Shown: one piece after another, positions 1 to 11,641 of the stretch
How the letters are laid out: each line of letters begins with the position of its first letter
Position numbering within the stretch: position 1 is the first letter of the stretch
DNA from: Gnetum montanum
Lineage: Eukaryota; Streptophyta; Gnetopsida; Gnetales; Gnetaceae
DNA length: 64,000 nucleotides
Assembly (NCBI GenBank): GCA_015680685.1
Contig: MNCI01003890.1
Coordinates: 266,812 to 330,811 of the forward strand
Reading direction: 5' to 3'
The notes under the pieces: generated by a model
Told to the model about the DNA's origin: nothing
Databases searched by the model: none
What the model saw: only the letters and a program-made list of their open reading frames with translations
Translations under genes and position numbers: made by a program

Positions 1-466
1 GAAGCAGTCGTACTGAATGCACTTAACTAGGAGTGTTAAGGGTTGAGAGAGATTAATTGACTAATAAAGCATTTAAACAATTAATAATAATTAAAGTCCT
101 AATTAGCTTAGTCCATGCATTGCAAGGTTTATCCAAAAAGTTTGTCTTTATTTCCGTACACAAACTTGTGCTCAGGTACAATATTTGCTCGAATAAAGAT
201 CCGTTCACTTTGGGACTCCTACTGCGATCACATGGAAATTACTCTAACTCTGGAATGGGAAAACTGCAAGAGTTTGGCTAAGGTCTAGATCTAGATGGCG
301 AAATAAGGGAGAGCTGCCTCTTATTTATAGATTTTGCGGTGCGCTGCGATATTGTGTAAGCGATATTACAGGGGAAGACATGATATTGCAGGGGATGCGA
401 TATCGCGGTGGATGTGATATCATGGCAAATGCGATATCGTGGCCCATGCAATATCACATCCCATCA
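1..466 (-). repeat. 3' LTR of element 1, truncated by the window edge
   Basis: Positions 1-345 match 9,148-9,490 almost base for base, including the segment around the AATAAAGATCC word. The inner boundary is read as CCCATCA at 460-466, next to the purine tract, matching the CCCATCA end of the 5' LTR at 9,565. Between 345 and 466 lies an array of GATATC-type palindromes, partly decayed to GATATT or GATATCATGG. The other end of the LTR lies outside the window. Confidence 0.88.
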
Positions 467-480
467 TATCCCCATGACTG
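467..480 (-). other. Polypurine tract of element 1
   Basis: On the minus strand the sequence just before the 3' LTR is CAGTCATGGGGATA followed by TGATGGG. A short G-rich tract directly before the LTR is where plus-strand priming is expected. The related elements here have a similar tract: GTGGTGGGGGTA at 46,891-46,904 and GTAGGGGTA at 55,241-55,249. Confidence 0.6.
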
Positions 481-2660
481 AATAAAAACTTATCCTCGAG
501 TTCCTTACAAAATATCAGGAAGGTATGGGATTATTGACTTGAATGGAACTAAGGGTGAATGGGATGACATGTGAACGGATCATCATTACAGAACATGACA
601 AGAATGGTATTCACGACAACAAGAGTGAACACTTTATACATTTGACATCAGGCCTTATTTGGTATCTGAGAGAGAAGAGAGAAGAAGTCTGCTACTGCCA
701 ATGCCAAGATTGCACCTTTGGTTGTCTATCCGTAAGCACGCCATCCATCTCGTTCCTTGCATAGCTGCTTTAGCACCGATCCATTCCAAGTGTTTCCTCT
801 AGATCCAATCCGTTGTTGTATGATTGCCATCTGCACACACAACACAGTCTTTATATTAGCAAGGGTAAATGAATCACACTACAGTTGATACCTTACTTCG
901 GTGAAAGGTCCATTGGCTAAGTTGTGGTATGGCTGATACAGGTTTGGAGATATAATAGTGGTAACTACCGAAGGTGTAGGGGTTAGGAGAAAATCAAAAA
1001 AATTTGGTCAAGACCCCCATGACTAAGAGCGAACCTTCAGTAGCAATAGAATGGAGAAAGAAAAAGAACAAGAAAGATGGAGAAAAAGAGATAACTATAA
1101 CGTCAATGAAATAGATGTCAAGATGGAAATGAACAAAATAGAGTGGATTGCAAAAATGTTAAGGGAAATAATTTAACTGGTGTACCAAATAGGAATGCCA
1201 GTGGGCCCTCCCCAAAGCAGGCTCATGCCCCTAATGCCCTGACAAACCCACATTCGAAGAGTCCGTAGGCTCTGGGAATGTCATTTGGAACAAGAGTTAA
1301 AGTCTTAACCACAAGAATTTACAAAAAAGAAAACAATGCATCAACCAAAATATACACTAATGATACAACTGGCAATGAGGTGGACAATGGAGGAAGAATG
1401 ATGGAAAGAAGAGAATGGAATGAATCTCAAGAACAAGGTGATGTACAACCCCTTGTGAAGTTAATGATTAATGTGACTTAGTAGATCCCATTCTAAGTCC
1501 AGCCTCAAACAAACCACATCCAGTGACTTCACATTAATGCATTCAGTCAATCCATCCACTTGAAGTAATAAGAATGCCTTCACCAAAGAGCCACCACCAT
1601 TTTGACGAAATGAAGGAGGAGAGAATGGGAAGCGAGAAGGGCCTTAGTTAGAGGGAACATGTTATTTTAGTTCCATAATCAGTGCTTGTAGCCCAAATTA
1701 TTATTTCTTCTAAGGGGTGTGCTTTGAATTCTCACTATTTTTTTTCTTTGTGTTTATACGTGAGAATCACACCATGCAAAGACTTTGTTATTTTTATTAG
1801 CTCAGCTTCCTGATGATGGAGCAATGTCGAAATGGTAAGAAAACTCAAAGAGAAAACATCCAAGCACCCAAGAGAATGGCCAACACAAATTCATCAAATC
1901 CCCTTGAAGTCACACCCTATTTAATCCTTGAGTCCTTCCTTAGTTTGAGAAATGCCCAGTCACCGATTCATTATAGTTCTTATTATTGAGAAAAAGACTG
2001 TACAATTCTAAGCCAAGAGAGACCATAGAAATTTATGGATGTATGGGTGAAGTGAACTCATTGCCTGCTATATCAAAAGAACCATACCTTAGTATCAACA
2101 TCATAATCTTAAAGGTAAAAGCCAAACATTAGCAACCAGTAGAAAATAGTTCATACCATCATTTAATAGCACTCATTGGGTGACGAACTTAACAAAATGG
2201 ATAAGACACACATAGACACACAATTAAAAGAAAAAGTATGAATGATGTTGTAAAACAAAAATAAGAAAAGTTAAAGAAATTGTAAAACAAAAAAGTGCAA
2301 AACAAAAATGTGTAAAACAAAATTGTGTAAAACAAAAAACTTAAAAGAAATTGAGGACCTCAAATGATCAGCATAGGTGGCTGTCTCCCCCATGACTGCA
2401 TTGGGAGGGAGAGATCCAAAATAATGAGCATGGTCATCCGCTATTAGAGGTGTAATTTGCACTAGTTGTTCTTAGTTCATGGAAAGGTTTTGTTTGTTGT
2501 ACAATGACCAGTAATCTCTTATCAGGGCTTTCAGGCTTGTATATTGTCATGGCTCCCGAGGAAAAGGTTGTATGAATAATGTACGATCCTTTCCACAATG
2601 TTTGAAACTTCATGCATTGTGGTACATGCGTGGGGTTCCAATAAAAGACCTTATCTCCTG
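481..2660. other. Spacer between pol and 3' LTR of element 1
   Basis: About 2.2 kb between the integrase end and the 3' LTR has no reading frame I can assign on either strand. Athila/Tat elements often carry an env-like or non-coding region here, but I see no signal peptide or membrane segment to support an env-like gene. A Lys/Glu-rich plus-strand stretch around 1,050-1,480 is low complexity and interrupted. It may be decayed coding or another insertion. Confidence 0.5.
2249..2341. repeat. Short tandem repeat, about 15 bp units
   Basis: The word TGTAAAACAAAAA, or a one-base variant, recurs near 2,249, 2,281, 2,295, 2,310 and 2,325. The last four copies are adjacent, with a period of about 15 bp. 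It lies in the pol-to-LTR spacer of element 1 and is most simply replication slippage. Confidence 0.7.
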
Positions 2661-2676
2661 GTTGGTACCTAACCTT

Positions 2677-3530
2677 TCAAATTCTTAAGTCATGACGTTG
2701 CTTGTTATGTGCCTTGTGCATCTCGTTTGATGACAGGGCAACCAATCGATTCTCATCTAGCACGTTTAAAGTTTCCAATCTTTGTTTTTGTGCTAGATTA
2801 AGATCAAGGTGGAGGTCGCATGCCATGGATAGTGTACGGAGCTCGGTTTCAATTGGAAGCTTTGGGAGTTTCCTGTACACTAACTCATAGGGAGAGTAGC
2901 CTGTAGGGAGTTTCCAAGTAAAGTGGTATGCCCAGAGAGCATCATTCGGTTTAGTGCTCCAATCTCGCCTATATCTGCTAATTGTCCTTGTTAATATTCT
3001 AGTGATCTCCCAATTAGTGATCTCGGCTTGGCCATTAGCTTGGGGGTGATAAGGTGTAGTCAATTCATGTTCAACCCCTAAGCGTTGCATCAATTTTTGA
3101 AAGGTTGCACCCGTGAAATGTGTTCCGTTATTTGAGATAAGTGCATGCGGCATACCAAACCTATTAACGACTTGTTTTTGTACAAATCATGTAGCTGTAG
3201 ACAATGTGCAGTTTGTTACTGCAGCTGCTTTGGCCCATTTTGTTAGATAGTCAACAGCAACAATGATATATGTTTTTCCATTGGACATTGGCATAATGGG
3301 CCCCATGAAGTCTATTCCCCAGATGTCGAAGGGTTCCAAAGGTTGAATCCATTGTTGTAGACCCTCCATTCTAGTAGTCATTCCACCATCATGTTGACAA
3401 CGCTCACAGGATTGGACAAAATAATGGGCTTCTCGAAATAGTGTTGGCCAGTAATATCCTGCAAGCAGGATCTTGATAGTCGTTCATCTCCTTACATAGT
3501 GACCCCCACAGGGGCCCTCATGAGTGTCCT
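2677..3530 (-). pseudogene. Ty3/gypsy integrase region (degenerate)
   Basis: Minus strand. A zinc-binding HHCC region is readable near 3,500-3,395 (GGHYVRR, then CERCQHDGG). The catalytic core follows: WGIDFMGP with the first aspartate near 3,320, then ISNNGTHF at about 3,120-3,135, then QANGQAEITN with the glutamate. In gypsy integrases the middle motif normally reads ISDxGTHF, so the second catalytic aspartate is asparagine here (codon at 3,130-3,132), consistent with a dead enzyme. A stop separates the core halves near 3,185. The C-terminal part carries the YSPYELVY motif usual for plant gypsy integrases. It lies downstream of RNase H as expected. Confidence 0.85.
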
Positions 3531-3539
3531 GGAGAACTC

Positions 3540-5590
3540 TTAGTTGGTCCACATTAGGTACATACCATCGAACCAAGCCATCAGGATAGACTTTGTAAAT
3601 TTGTCCTCTAATCTCCATGAAGTACTTGGTTTTGTGAAGAAACTGTTGCTTCTTCCTAAAGTCCAACCCCTGTGGTGTTTGTTGGGAAAGGAGATAAGTG
3701 AGAATGTTGCTATACCAATTCGTGCCCATGGGTTGGTTATTCACTACATCGGCAAAGAGGGTTTTGTCAAGAAAATGATCAGATATAGCATATTCGTCCT
3801 CTTTGCTATCCCAGTGCAACCGAGATAAGTGATCTGCAACTACGTTCTCGGTGCCCTTTTAGTCTACAATTGTTAGATCAAACTCGTGAAGGATTACCAA
3901 CCAAGGTATAATACGAGGGCTAACCGTTGGCTTGTTCTGAGGAACCTAATTGCATTATGATCTGTATGAATGTACACTTTGTAGCCTAACACATAGTGCC
4001 TAAATTTGTCTAGCATAAACACTACAGCCATTAATTCCTTTTTTGTAGTCGTGTAGTTGAGTTGTGCACCGGCAATACTCTTACTCGCACAGTGGATGTA
4101 ATAAGGGCATTTTTGTTCATCTAGCTATGTTAGTATGGCTCCTAAGGCATAATTGGATGTGTCGGTCATTATATGGAATGGCCTGGACTAGTTAGGGGCT
4201 TGTAAAATAGGAGTTTCCATAAGCCTTTGTTTTAGAGTTTGGAATGCTCGTTCACATTCGTTGGTCCATTCGAATGGTGCATCCTTTTTGGTTAATTCTA
4301 CCAATGGTTTGGCAATCTTGGAGAAGTTCTCAATGAATCTCCTGTAGTAGCTAGTGTGTCCAAGAAATGATCGAATGTCTTTGACAGTTTCTGGTTGTTA
4401 GGTGATTCCTTGGATGACTTTAACTTTTTTCGGGTTTACCTCTATTCCTGACTGTGAAATCTTATGCCCTAGTACTACGCCCTCTTGAACCATCAAATGG
4501 ATTTTCTACCAGTTGAGCTTTAGGTTGGTTTCAACGCATCATTTCAGTACTTGCTCCAATCGGTCTAAGGCTTGATCAAAGCTTGTCCCATAAGTGAAGA
4601 AGTTGTCCATAAAGACTTCTACTCCATTCCCTATCTACTGTTGAAATATGCTTAGAACTAAACGTTGAAACGTGGTGGGAGCATTGCACAAGCCAAATGA
4701 CATTTGTTTATATGAAAATGTTCCCCAAGGACTAGTGACTGTTGTTTTGGCTTGATCTTTTGGTGCTATTCGTATTTGATTATATCCACTATATCCATCC
4801 AGAAAACTATAATAGCAATGCCCCGCTATAGTGTCTAAGACTTGGTCAACGAACGGCAATGGGAAATGATCTTTGAATGTTGCCATGTTCAGTAGCCTAA
4901 AATCTATACACACCCTCCATTTGCCTTCCTTCTTAGGCACAATTACTAGAGGACTAACCCATTCACTATCAGTAATGGGATATATGAACCCGGTCTTGAG
5001 AGCTGTTCTATCTCTTCTTTTACTATTTGTTTTAATTTCAGGTTCAATCGCCTCTGTGGTTGTTTTTGAGGCTTCATGGAGGGGTCCGTGTAAATCCTAT
5101 GCTGGCATATCCTAGGGTCTATTCCAGTTAGCTCGAGATATGACCAGGCAAAGGCTTTTGACCATTTATTGATCACTTTTAATAGGCTTTCTTTTTGCTT
5201 GAGGACAAGTTTCGCGTTGATAATTACCGATTTTCCATTTTCAAGAGTCATATACTCTAAATCAGTGGGCAATGGTTTCAGATTAAGGGGCTCTTGTTTA
5301 AATTTCTTAGGAATTTCCAACTTCCCCCAGTTGATGTTTTTGAGGCTAAGGTTGGGGAGTTGGCAACGGACTTGCTCAAATGTGTTTGTGCTTCTAATAT
5401 AAGCGCTAGTTATTCCCTCAATTAATTCCATGCATGTTATTGAGTCACTCTCTTGATCAGCCATTAGCCATAGGGTGTCCTCTTGTCGTGTGGCTGCTAC
5501 ATATAGGCACCTTTGTATATTAACTTCTTGTGCACACCGATTGCATGCAGGCAATGCTAAACTTCGCATAACCCATGATTTTTGCATGCA
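3540..5590 (-). pseudogene. Ty3/gypsy reverse transcriptase and RNase H (degenerate)
   Basis: Minus strand. The RT region runs from about 5,590 with a frameshift near 4,975. Readable motifs are KWRVCIDFRLLN, DHFPLPFVDQ, FLDGYSGYNQI, TSPWGTFSY, MSFGLCNAPTTFQR and then VFMDNFFTYG at about 4,590-4,616. The last normally reads FMDD; its second aspartate is asparagine (codon 4,602-4,604). RNase H follows: DTSNYALGAIL near 4,160, KKELMAVVFMLDKFRHY near 4,030 and YIHTDHNAI near 3,970. Several in-frame stops interrupt it. The motifs are closest to those of Athila/Tat elements as I know them. Confidence 0.9.
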
Positions 5591-5990
5591 ATGGCACCTG
5601 GTGTCACTATATGCGATGCATGAAACTTTTTTCCTCTTAATCTTTCCGAAAGTGTTTTCTTGGATATTTCCAGGGAAAGATCACGAATTCCTAGGCGTGC
5701 ATCTATCATACTTAGCCATGCTCTTCCCATTATTACTGGGAAGTTCCCTTTACTGTTAGTTACTGGGATCACTAGGAAATCCGCTGGATACGACCATCCA
5801 CAAATAGTGGTAACGATGTCCTCCACCAGTCCCAAGGGGACAGTGATGGACTGGTCAGCCAGCTCAAGTCAAATGTTACTCTTCCTTAATGGAGGTAGGT
5901 TCTAGGCTTTGTACATCTCCTGCAATATTAGGTTGACTCCAGAACCTGAGTCCATAAGAGCTTTACAGGGTTCATTCCTAGCAACTTGGA
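5557..5990 (-). pseudogene. Ty3/gypsy aspartic protease domain (degenerate)
   Basis: Minus strand. ALMDSGSGVNLIL at about 5,970-5,930 is the retroviral-type aspartic protease active site (DSG). GKNFPV-like and IMGRAWLS segments near 5,720 correspond to the second conserved protease block. A stop codon near 5,903 breaks the frame. The domain lies between gag and RT, as expected for cleaving the gag-pol polyprotein. Confidence 0.75.
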
Positions 5991-6048
5991 GATAAATTAG
6001 GGGACTTCCAGGGTCAGAGAATTTCTTGGGAAGGTGGCCCACCTTAAT

Positions 6049-8613
6049 CTAGTCTGTGAAGGTATGTGTTAACATAACCGTGTGTGTTGAGCTCGATTTT
6101 TGGATTGAAGAAGGTCCCGAAATGTTATTTGGTATGGAGGTGTTTAGATGTTCAACTGCTTGTGAGGGTGAGGGCTTAGTTGGATCATTGGTTTTGAAGA
6201 AAGGTCTTTTCGGCATAAGATTGTCAAGACCAACTGAGAATTGAGGATTGAAAGCCCTCGTGACATTGGGTTGTTGTGGTTGAGTGGGAAATACCCTTGG
6301 CATTGTTGGAGTGGTTAGTGGTGGAGCTACCGGCGTAAGAGGTGCGGATGGATTCAGAGGATGGTATGCATGTGGTGTGTCTCTCGTAGGAGAAGGAGTC
6401 CTAAAATACTCCCGAACTTGGTAGTGACGTTGTGGGGTTGCATGACCCATAGAGTCACTTAGAGAAACCAGCTGCTGCACGTAGTAGCCATACGAGTCTG
6501 GTTGCCGGTAAGGGTATTGTTGTCTAGGCAGTGGCATCCCCCATGACTGTGGGTGTTGCCACTACTGGTGTTGCCCGATAGGTTGTGGCGAAGTTGCACT
6601 TGGATAATATGTTAATGGTTGGTGGAACTGCCTCGGGTTACCTTGGGAATAAGGTAACCTTCAAGGTGCTTGCTGTTTGTTAAGTCTTGGGTTAAGTGCA
6701 TACACCCTGGTCTCTTGTAGATGTGAGATTATTGGGCAACATCCCTTAGGATGGACATATTGGTAGATCTCACATCCACCGTCATTGTCTATATCCGAAT
6801 CCACAACCTCATCGATGATAGTCATTTTTCCCTTACCCTTGTTACGTGAATGGTCTGAATCTCTCCACTTTTTCTTATTATGATCACTACTTCGCTCCTC
6901 CTTAGACTCCTCTACAATTTTCAGGACAGTTTCAATTTTACTATCTAAGGACCTCCATATTTGATCTACCTTAGCTGACAATTCCGTTGTTAATTTCTGA
7001 AGTGGCAAGTTTTTTCTATTCACCCACTCTTTGAGTGGTGACTCATCCTCTTCCTCGCAGAATCTCACTCCCCTCTTTCGGAGGGAAGGGTCACGATTAT
7101 ACTCTTCTGCGCTTTCTCTTTTCTGTAGCTCCCCTTCTTCTTTAGCTACTTGCTCCAAAAATTTATGAACTTCATGGGATCTAAGTTCAGATAATCTCCC
7201 TTAGGCATATGTCCTAAGGGTTCTCCTAGTTTCGTGTCTTAGCCTATCTATGAGGTGGCGGAGTTGATCCTGTTGTGCGTAACCATGGCCCGGGCAACGA
7301 TGTAGCAATGCATAATATTAGCCCATGGTAGCATCCAAGGGTTCATGAGTACCCTGCTTCCATCCTTGGATCTGCTTATGCAAGTTGGACACTTTGGAGT
7401 ACGTTTGATATTTATTGTTGAATAGTTCTAGCATCGTACTCCACCTCCTAATGGTTTTCGATTCTAAGGACTGGTACAAAATTTCTGCTTCTTTTATGAG
7501 TGTCCTAGGAAACAACTTTAACTTATGCCACTCGTTCTTAATATTCTGCAAGGCACAAGCATCGTGGAATGCCTGTAAGTGGTTTTGTGGATCAGCATTG
7601 TATCCCCCCTCAAATCGTGGGATATTATTCATGTCTAACCTCTTGATCCAGCTGTCTTTTTGGTGCCTTGTAGGTATTCTAACTACCTTTGTAATGTTTA
7701 ACATACTCCAGGTTGCTTGTAGGGGTTCATCATGATCATCTCTCTCATGATGTCTATGATGCCTATGTGGTTCCCTACTTTCCCTTCTTTCATGCCTTGA
7801 CTCTCTAGAATGCCCTCATCCTCACTCTCGACTCTCTCATCGAGGTCTCTCATTTTGCTTATCCTTACCCTTATCCTCACAATTGTGCTCCTTGTGACTG
7901 CGTCCTGATGTGGAAGGAGAGGGTGAATGATGCGATGAAGGGGAAGAAGAAGGGGAACCATCGCCATGACGATGTTTCTTACCTTCTCTTCGGTGGCCAC
8001 GACCCCAATCGTGATGACAATCAAAATGCCCATCCTTGTCATGTGTCTTTGTTCCCTCAGTGAACACTTGGTGTTCATGGGGATCAGAACCAGGATTGTG
8101 AATCGTAGAATGTAGGTTTTGATACCCCACCTCCTCACCATGATTAGGAAGGGGAACATCATTTGATGGATAACCTGTTATAACTGGTTCACCATCTCCA
8201 ATTTCTCTTAGGACGTGTGAGACCCCTTTGCCCTTCAACGATGTATAGTAGCTCTCCTGCCACAAGTCCCTTAAACGTTGCGCCGTTGTGGGATGGTAAT
8301 CCCTTGTATCATAATCTTCTACAACGTATTCAGCATATAGCTGTGTCATGCCTATCTGTGCAAGAGCACGGAGGAGCATGTTAGGGATTGCCCGATCTAG
8401 GGGTAACACTATGTTACCTTGCAAATCATGCCAACACAGTTGTTCATCTTGATGGAGGATAAAAGTAAAATTGGATATATACTCATCGGGATGAGTATAT
8501 ACCACTCGATACTGTTGAGGAACTAGCGGTTCTCGGTTATGCATGTTAGACCACCGACTATCTCTTATGTGATCCCTAGGTGGTGAAGTGCTCTTATGAA
8601 AAGAAGAAGACAT
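6049..8613 (-). pseudogene. Ty3/gypsy gag (degenerate), element 1
   Basis: Minus strand, starting at an ATG at 8,613 (MSSSFHKSTSPP). The N-terminal part has the conserved block YISNFTFILHQDEQLCW, shared with the plus-strand element at 49,381. A His/Ser/Asp-rich disordered stretch follows. The retrotransposon gag domain is at 7,704-7,318 (IPRFEGGYNADPQ, then RRWSTMLELFNNKYQ). A charged helical stretch and a Cys/His patch (CEIYQYVHPKGCCP) are at 7,158-6,661. A Pro-rich linker is at 6,537-6,049. Stops and frameshifts separate the parts. The patch resembles but does not match the CCHC zinc knuckle. Confidence 0.8.
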
Positions 8614-8739
8614 TGTTATCTTGTCGGTGTGCTATTGACTATTGTTTAAATTTTCTTCTGATTAACCCTAAAGGTTCGTTTAAGCTTCCCAATGATGTGG
8701 ATGATTTCCCATGTTCTACTTAGCGCACAAACAACTTAG

Positions 8740-8757
8740 TCCCTGGCAATGGCGCCA
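8740..8757 (-). other. Primer binding site (tRNA-Asp type) of element 1
   Basis: The minus strand reads TGGCGCCATTGCCAGGGA one base after the 5' LTR end. It is complementary, with two or so mismatches, to the 3' end of plant tRNA-Asp, the usual primer of Athila/Tat elements (canonical TGGCGCCGTTGCCGGGGA). The same site occurs in the plus-strand element at 49,224-49,241. Confidence 0.85.
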
Positions 8758-8758
8758 A

Positions 8759-9565
8759 TGATGAGTGGCGAGGTACCCCTACACTCAACCATATAAATAC
8801 GAGAGTTACACGCGCGATCCGATCAAACTTCGCAGACTAAGTGCCTACACGCCTTATGGAACACTTAAGGTTAATCATTCGTTGTCTTCCTAGACTTACT
8901 TGTATTTGTCACGGTTGTATGGTTAAGTAAGTCTGAGGTATGTGATTTTTATGTCTTTTATGTTTTATCGCCTATGTTAATGAGGGAAAGGGTGAAGAGA
9001 CTAAGTAACTAACTTTAACTAACTAAGTTCTAATGCCTAGCATCAGTATCCGTTCCCACTTTCCGTTCACACCCTGAACCAATCCAACCTTCTGGGATTA
9101 CCAAACGCTATTTATTACTAGGATTACCAAGCGTAACGCACGTGCTCGAAGCAGTCGTACTGAATGCACTTAACTAGGAGTGTTGAGGGTTGAGAGAGAT
9201 TAATTGACTAATAAAGCATTTAAAAAATTAACAATAATTAAAGTGCTAATTAGCTTAGTCCATGCATTGCAAGGTTTATCCAAAAAGTTTGTCTTTGTTT
9301 CCATACACAAACTTGTGCTTAGGTACAATATTTGCTCAAATAAAGATCCGTTCACTTTGGGACTCCTACTACGGGCACATGGAAATTACTCTAACTCTGG
9401 AATGGGAAACCTGCAAGAGTTTGGCTAAGGTCTAGATCTAGATGGCGAAACAAGGGAGAGCCGCCTCTTGTTTATAGATTTTGCGACACGCTGCGATATC
9501 GCAGGGGAAGACGCGATATCGCGGGGAATGCGATATCGCGGCGGATGTGATATCGCGTCCCATCA
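8759..9565 (-). repeat. 5' LTR of element 1
   Basis: On the plus strand it begins TGATGAGTGGCG and ends CCCATCA, so on the minus strand it starts TGATGGG and ends CTCATCA. It is about 807 bp long. On the minus strand the U3 part carries four GATATC palindromes (9,495-9,554), followed by a TATAAA box (plus-strand TTTATA at 9,471-9,476). The PBS follows its end by one base. The same terminal words mark the LTRs at 24,459, 48,472 and 55,250. Confidence 0.9.
9488..9556 (-). promoter_or_regulatory. GATATC palindrome array and TATA box in gypsy U3
   Basis: Four copies of GATATC, mostly within GCGATATCGC, sit at 9,495, 9,515, 9,532 and 9,549, spaced 17-20 bp. They lie between the LTR's minus-strand start and its TATA box at 9,471-9,476, in the enhancer position of an LTR promoter. 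A binding role is inference only. Confidence 0.5.
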
Positions 9566-10324
9566 CCTACACTCAACCATACAAATACAAGTGTCTCACA
9601 TGCGATTCGGTCAAACTCCAAGGACTAAGTGCTTATGCGCCCTAATGGAACACTTAAGGTTAATCAATCGTTGTCTACCTAAACTTACTTGTATTGTCAT
9701 GGTTGTATGGTTAAGTAAGCTTGAGGTATATGATTTTTATATCTTTTATCTTTTAATGTCTTTACGCTAATGGGGAAAGGTGAAGAGAACTAAGTGACTA
9801 ACTTATATTAACCATTCACTAACTAAGTTCTAATTATCCTAGCATCAGTATCTGTTCCCACTTGTTGCACACACCCTGAACCAGTGCAATTCTACTGGGA
9901 TTACTAAACACTATTCGTTACTGGGTTACCAAGCGTTACACACGTGCTTGAAGCAATCGTACTGAATGCACTTAACTAGGAGAGTCAAGGGTTGAGAGAG
10001 ATTAATTATCTAGGAAAGCATGTAAACATTTAACAATAACTAAATCCTATTTAGCTTAGTCCACATGTTGTAAGGTTTATCAGAAAGTTCGTCTTTATTG
10101 CTGTACACAAATGTGTGCTCAGGTACAATTTGCTCAAATAAAGATCCATTCACTTTGAGACTCTTACTGCGGGCACATGGAAATTATTCTACCTCTGGAA
10201 TGGTAAAACTGCTATAGTTTGGCTAAGGGACTAACTCTAGATGCCTAAAACATGGAAAGCCACCTCTGATTTATAGACATGGCGGCGGGCTGTGATATCG
10301 TGTACGTGATATCGCGGCTCATCG
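9566..10324 (-). repeat. Second, adjacent gypsy LTR of the same family (truncated)
   Basis: Directly after the 5' LTR of element 1 the sequence restarts with CCTACACTCAACCAT, which is internal to the LTR at about 8,776. It then follows the LTR to a degenerate end (GGCTCATCG) near 10,324. The first 17 or so bases of the LTR are missing. The copy is more diverged than the two LTRs of element 1 and keeps only two GATATC words (10,294 and 10,308). It is either an older LTR into which element 1 inserted or the product of LTR-LTR recombination. Confidence 0.8.
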
Positions 10325-10364
10325 ATGATAAAAGAATACCAATAAAATTGAAGGGGAACTTTTA

Positions 10365-10512
10365 TAGAGGGAGGGATGAGGTTGTTGAAGCTTGAAATAA
10401 TTGAAACATAGCCACACCCCAAAGTATTTAGTGCAAATAGAACTTTATAACTCAACATTGTCTACCAGAATTGGACCCATGACTTGGAACTTCCAAATCA
10501 AGAATCTTACCA
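10365..10512 (-). mobile_element. tRNA-derived SINE copy
   Basis: The minus strand reads GAGGTATTTGCTTAGTGGTA (box A-like), then GTCATGGGTCCAATTCTGG (box B-like, GGTTCRAWTCC type), then GTTGAGTTATAAAG, then an AT-rich body ending near ATTATTTCAAGC. The same order is repeated at 32,355-32,516 and 33,592-33,720, so this is a family and not a chance match. Confidence 0.75.
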
Positions 10513-10524
10513 CTAAGCAAATAC

Positions 10525-11641
10525 CTCATTGTTAAGGGGAAATCTTATATGAAGATAATTAGGCTTGCTATCTTATATTGTGTTGAATGTTATGTAGCAT
10601 AAAGGAGGCATGAACAATAAGTCAATGTAGTAGAAATATGAGTGCTTCGATGGATGTTAAATATCACCAAAAGAGAAACTACATAGTACATGCATTAGAT
10701 GAAGACTATGAGAGGCTTCTATTTTAGATAAGATACAAAAATGACATCTTAATGGTTTAGATGTATTTAAGATTGGAAATAATTTGACTATATGTATCTT
10801 ATTGCTAGACCTTTTTTCCTGAATAGGAATGGGGATACTCACCTTTCTTTTGGTTGTGTTCCTTAGTTATTAATATAACTAAATCTAATAAGCCCAAAAA
10901 TAGTAGTTCCCAACTTAGGGTACCAACAAGGGTACTTCAATGATTTTGGGCCTCTTTTCAATAGTTTTAACTACCACATCCTTTTGCCTAGTCAAATTAA
11001 TCTTAAAACACAAACACATGCACCTCCCAAGCTGCATTCTTTTTCCTAGTCATTTAATCCATATCACATCGCCACTACAGATTCCAATCATCATTCATGT
11101 TCTAGTTGATTCTTTGGTTATTGGTAGAATGACGATTAGTGTCATTTAACAACAAAAGTATATCATAGTTGGTGGAATGTCAACATGAGAAATAAAAGAT
11201 ATTGGTTGTGTAATAATTAGTTGGCAAATAAATGCAAGTATCAATAAATTATCCCTCAAATCATGATGTTCAACTATGTTGTAGTAAGGCTAATGTCGAT
11301 TGAGCGAGCGAGCATCATTTTTTTCAATAAACATCTCTTGTCATACTATGATGAACACGTTCATCTTTGCTCTTTCCGGATAGCATTTCTTTTCAAAAAA
11401 AATTCACATCACTAAAACTCAAATTTTTTTACTTCTGTTTATTGAGATTCTTTGAATCTATTGGACTAGTTTTAAAATTCCTTTTACAAATTTTTTAAAA
11501 AAATTATAACTCAAGGCTACCTAGTAAAATCAAACTTATGATGTAGGGTTATTAGCATAATAACATAAAATGTCTGAGTTCTAAAAGTTACTTCGTTTTG
11601 GTCATTTAGAAAGAGCAACACTTTGGCTTTTCATTTTGAAT
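10525..11641. other. Intergenic, no gene seen
   Basis: AT-rich DNA without a supported gene. Around 10,785-10,800 the words AATAATTTGACTATATGTAT match the 3' tail of the SINE family in minus orientation, so part of this stretch is probably SINE debris. Confidence 0.5.

Larger units (their letters stand above)
1..9565 (-). mobile_element. Ty3/gypsy retrotransposon, Athila/Tat-like, minus strand (element 1)
   Basis: Read on the minus strand this is a whole LTR retrotransposon: 5' LTR (8,759-9,565), tRNA-Asp-type PBS (8,740-8,757), gag (about 8,613-6,049), protease, reverse transcriptase, RNase H and integrase (about 5,990-2,677), a spacer of about 2.2 kb, a short purine tract (467-480) and a 3' LTR running off the window start. 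The pol order PR-RT-RH-INT is that of Ty3/gypsy. The PBS sequence, the RT motifs and the long spacer after integrase point to the Athila/Tat branch. Every coding part has stop codons or frameshifts, and two catalytic aspartates have become asparagine, so it cannot act autonomously. The two LTRs are close relatives that differ by scattered substitutions. Confidence 0.9.

Noticed and set aside
57-281. Open frame of 74 codons, repeated at 9,204-9,428
   Set aside because: Both lie within the gypsy LTRs on the strand opposite to transcription, and the repetition follows from LTR identity.
481-2660. env-like gene in the Athila/Tat spacer
   Set aside because: No frame of useful length on the minus strand, no signal peptide and no membrane segment could be read.
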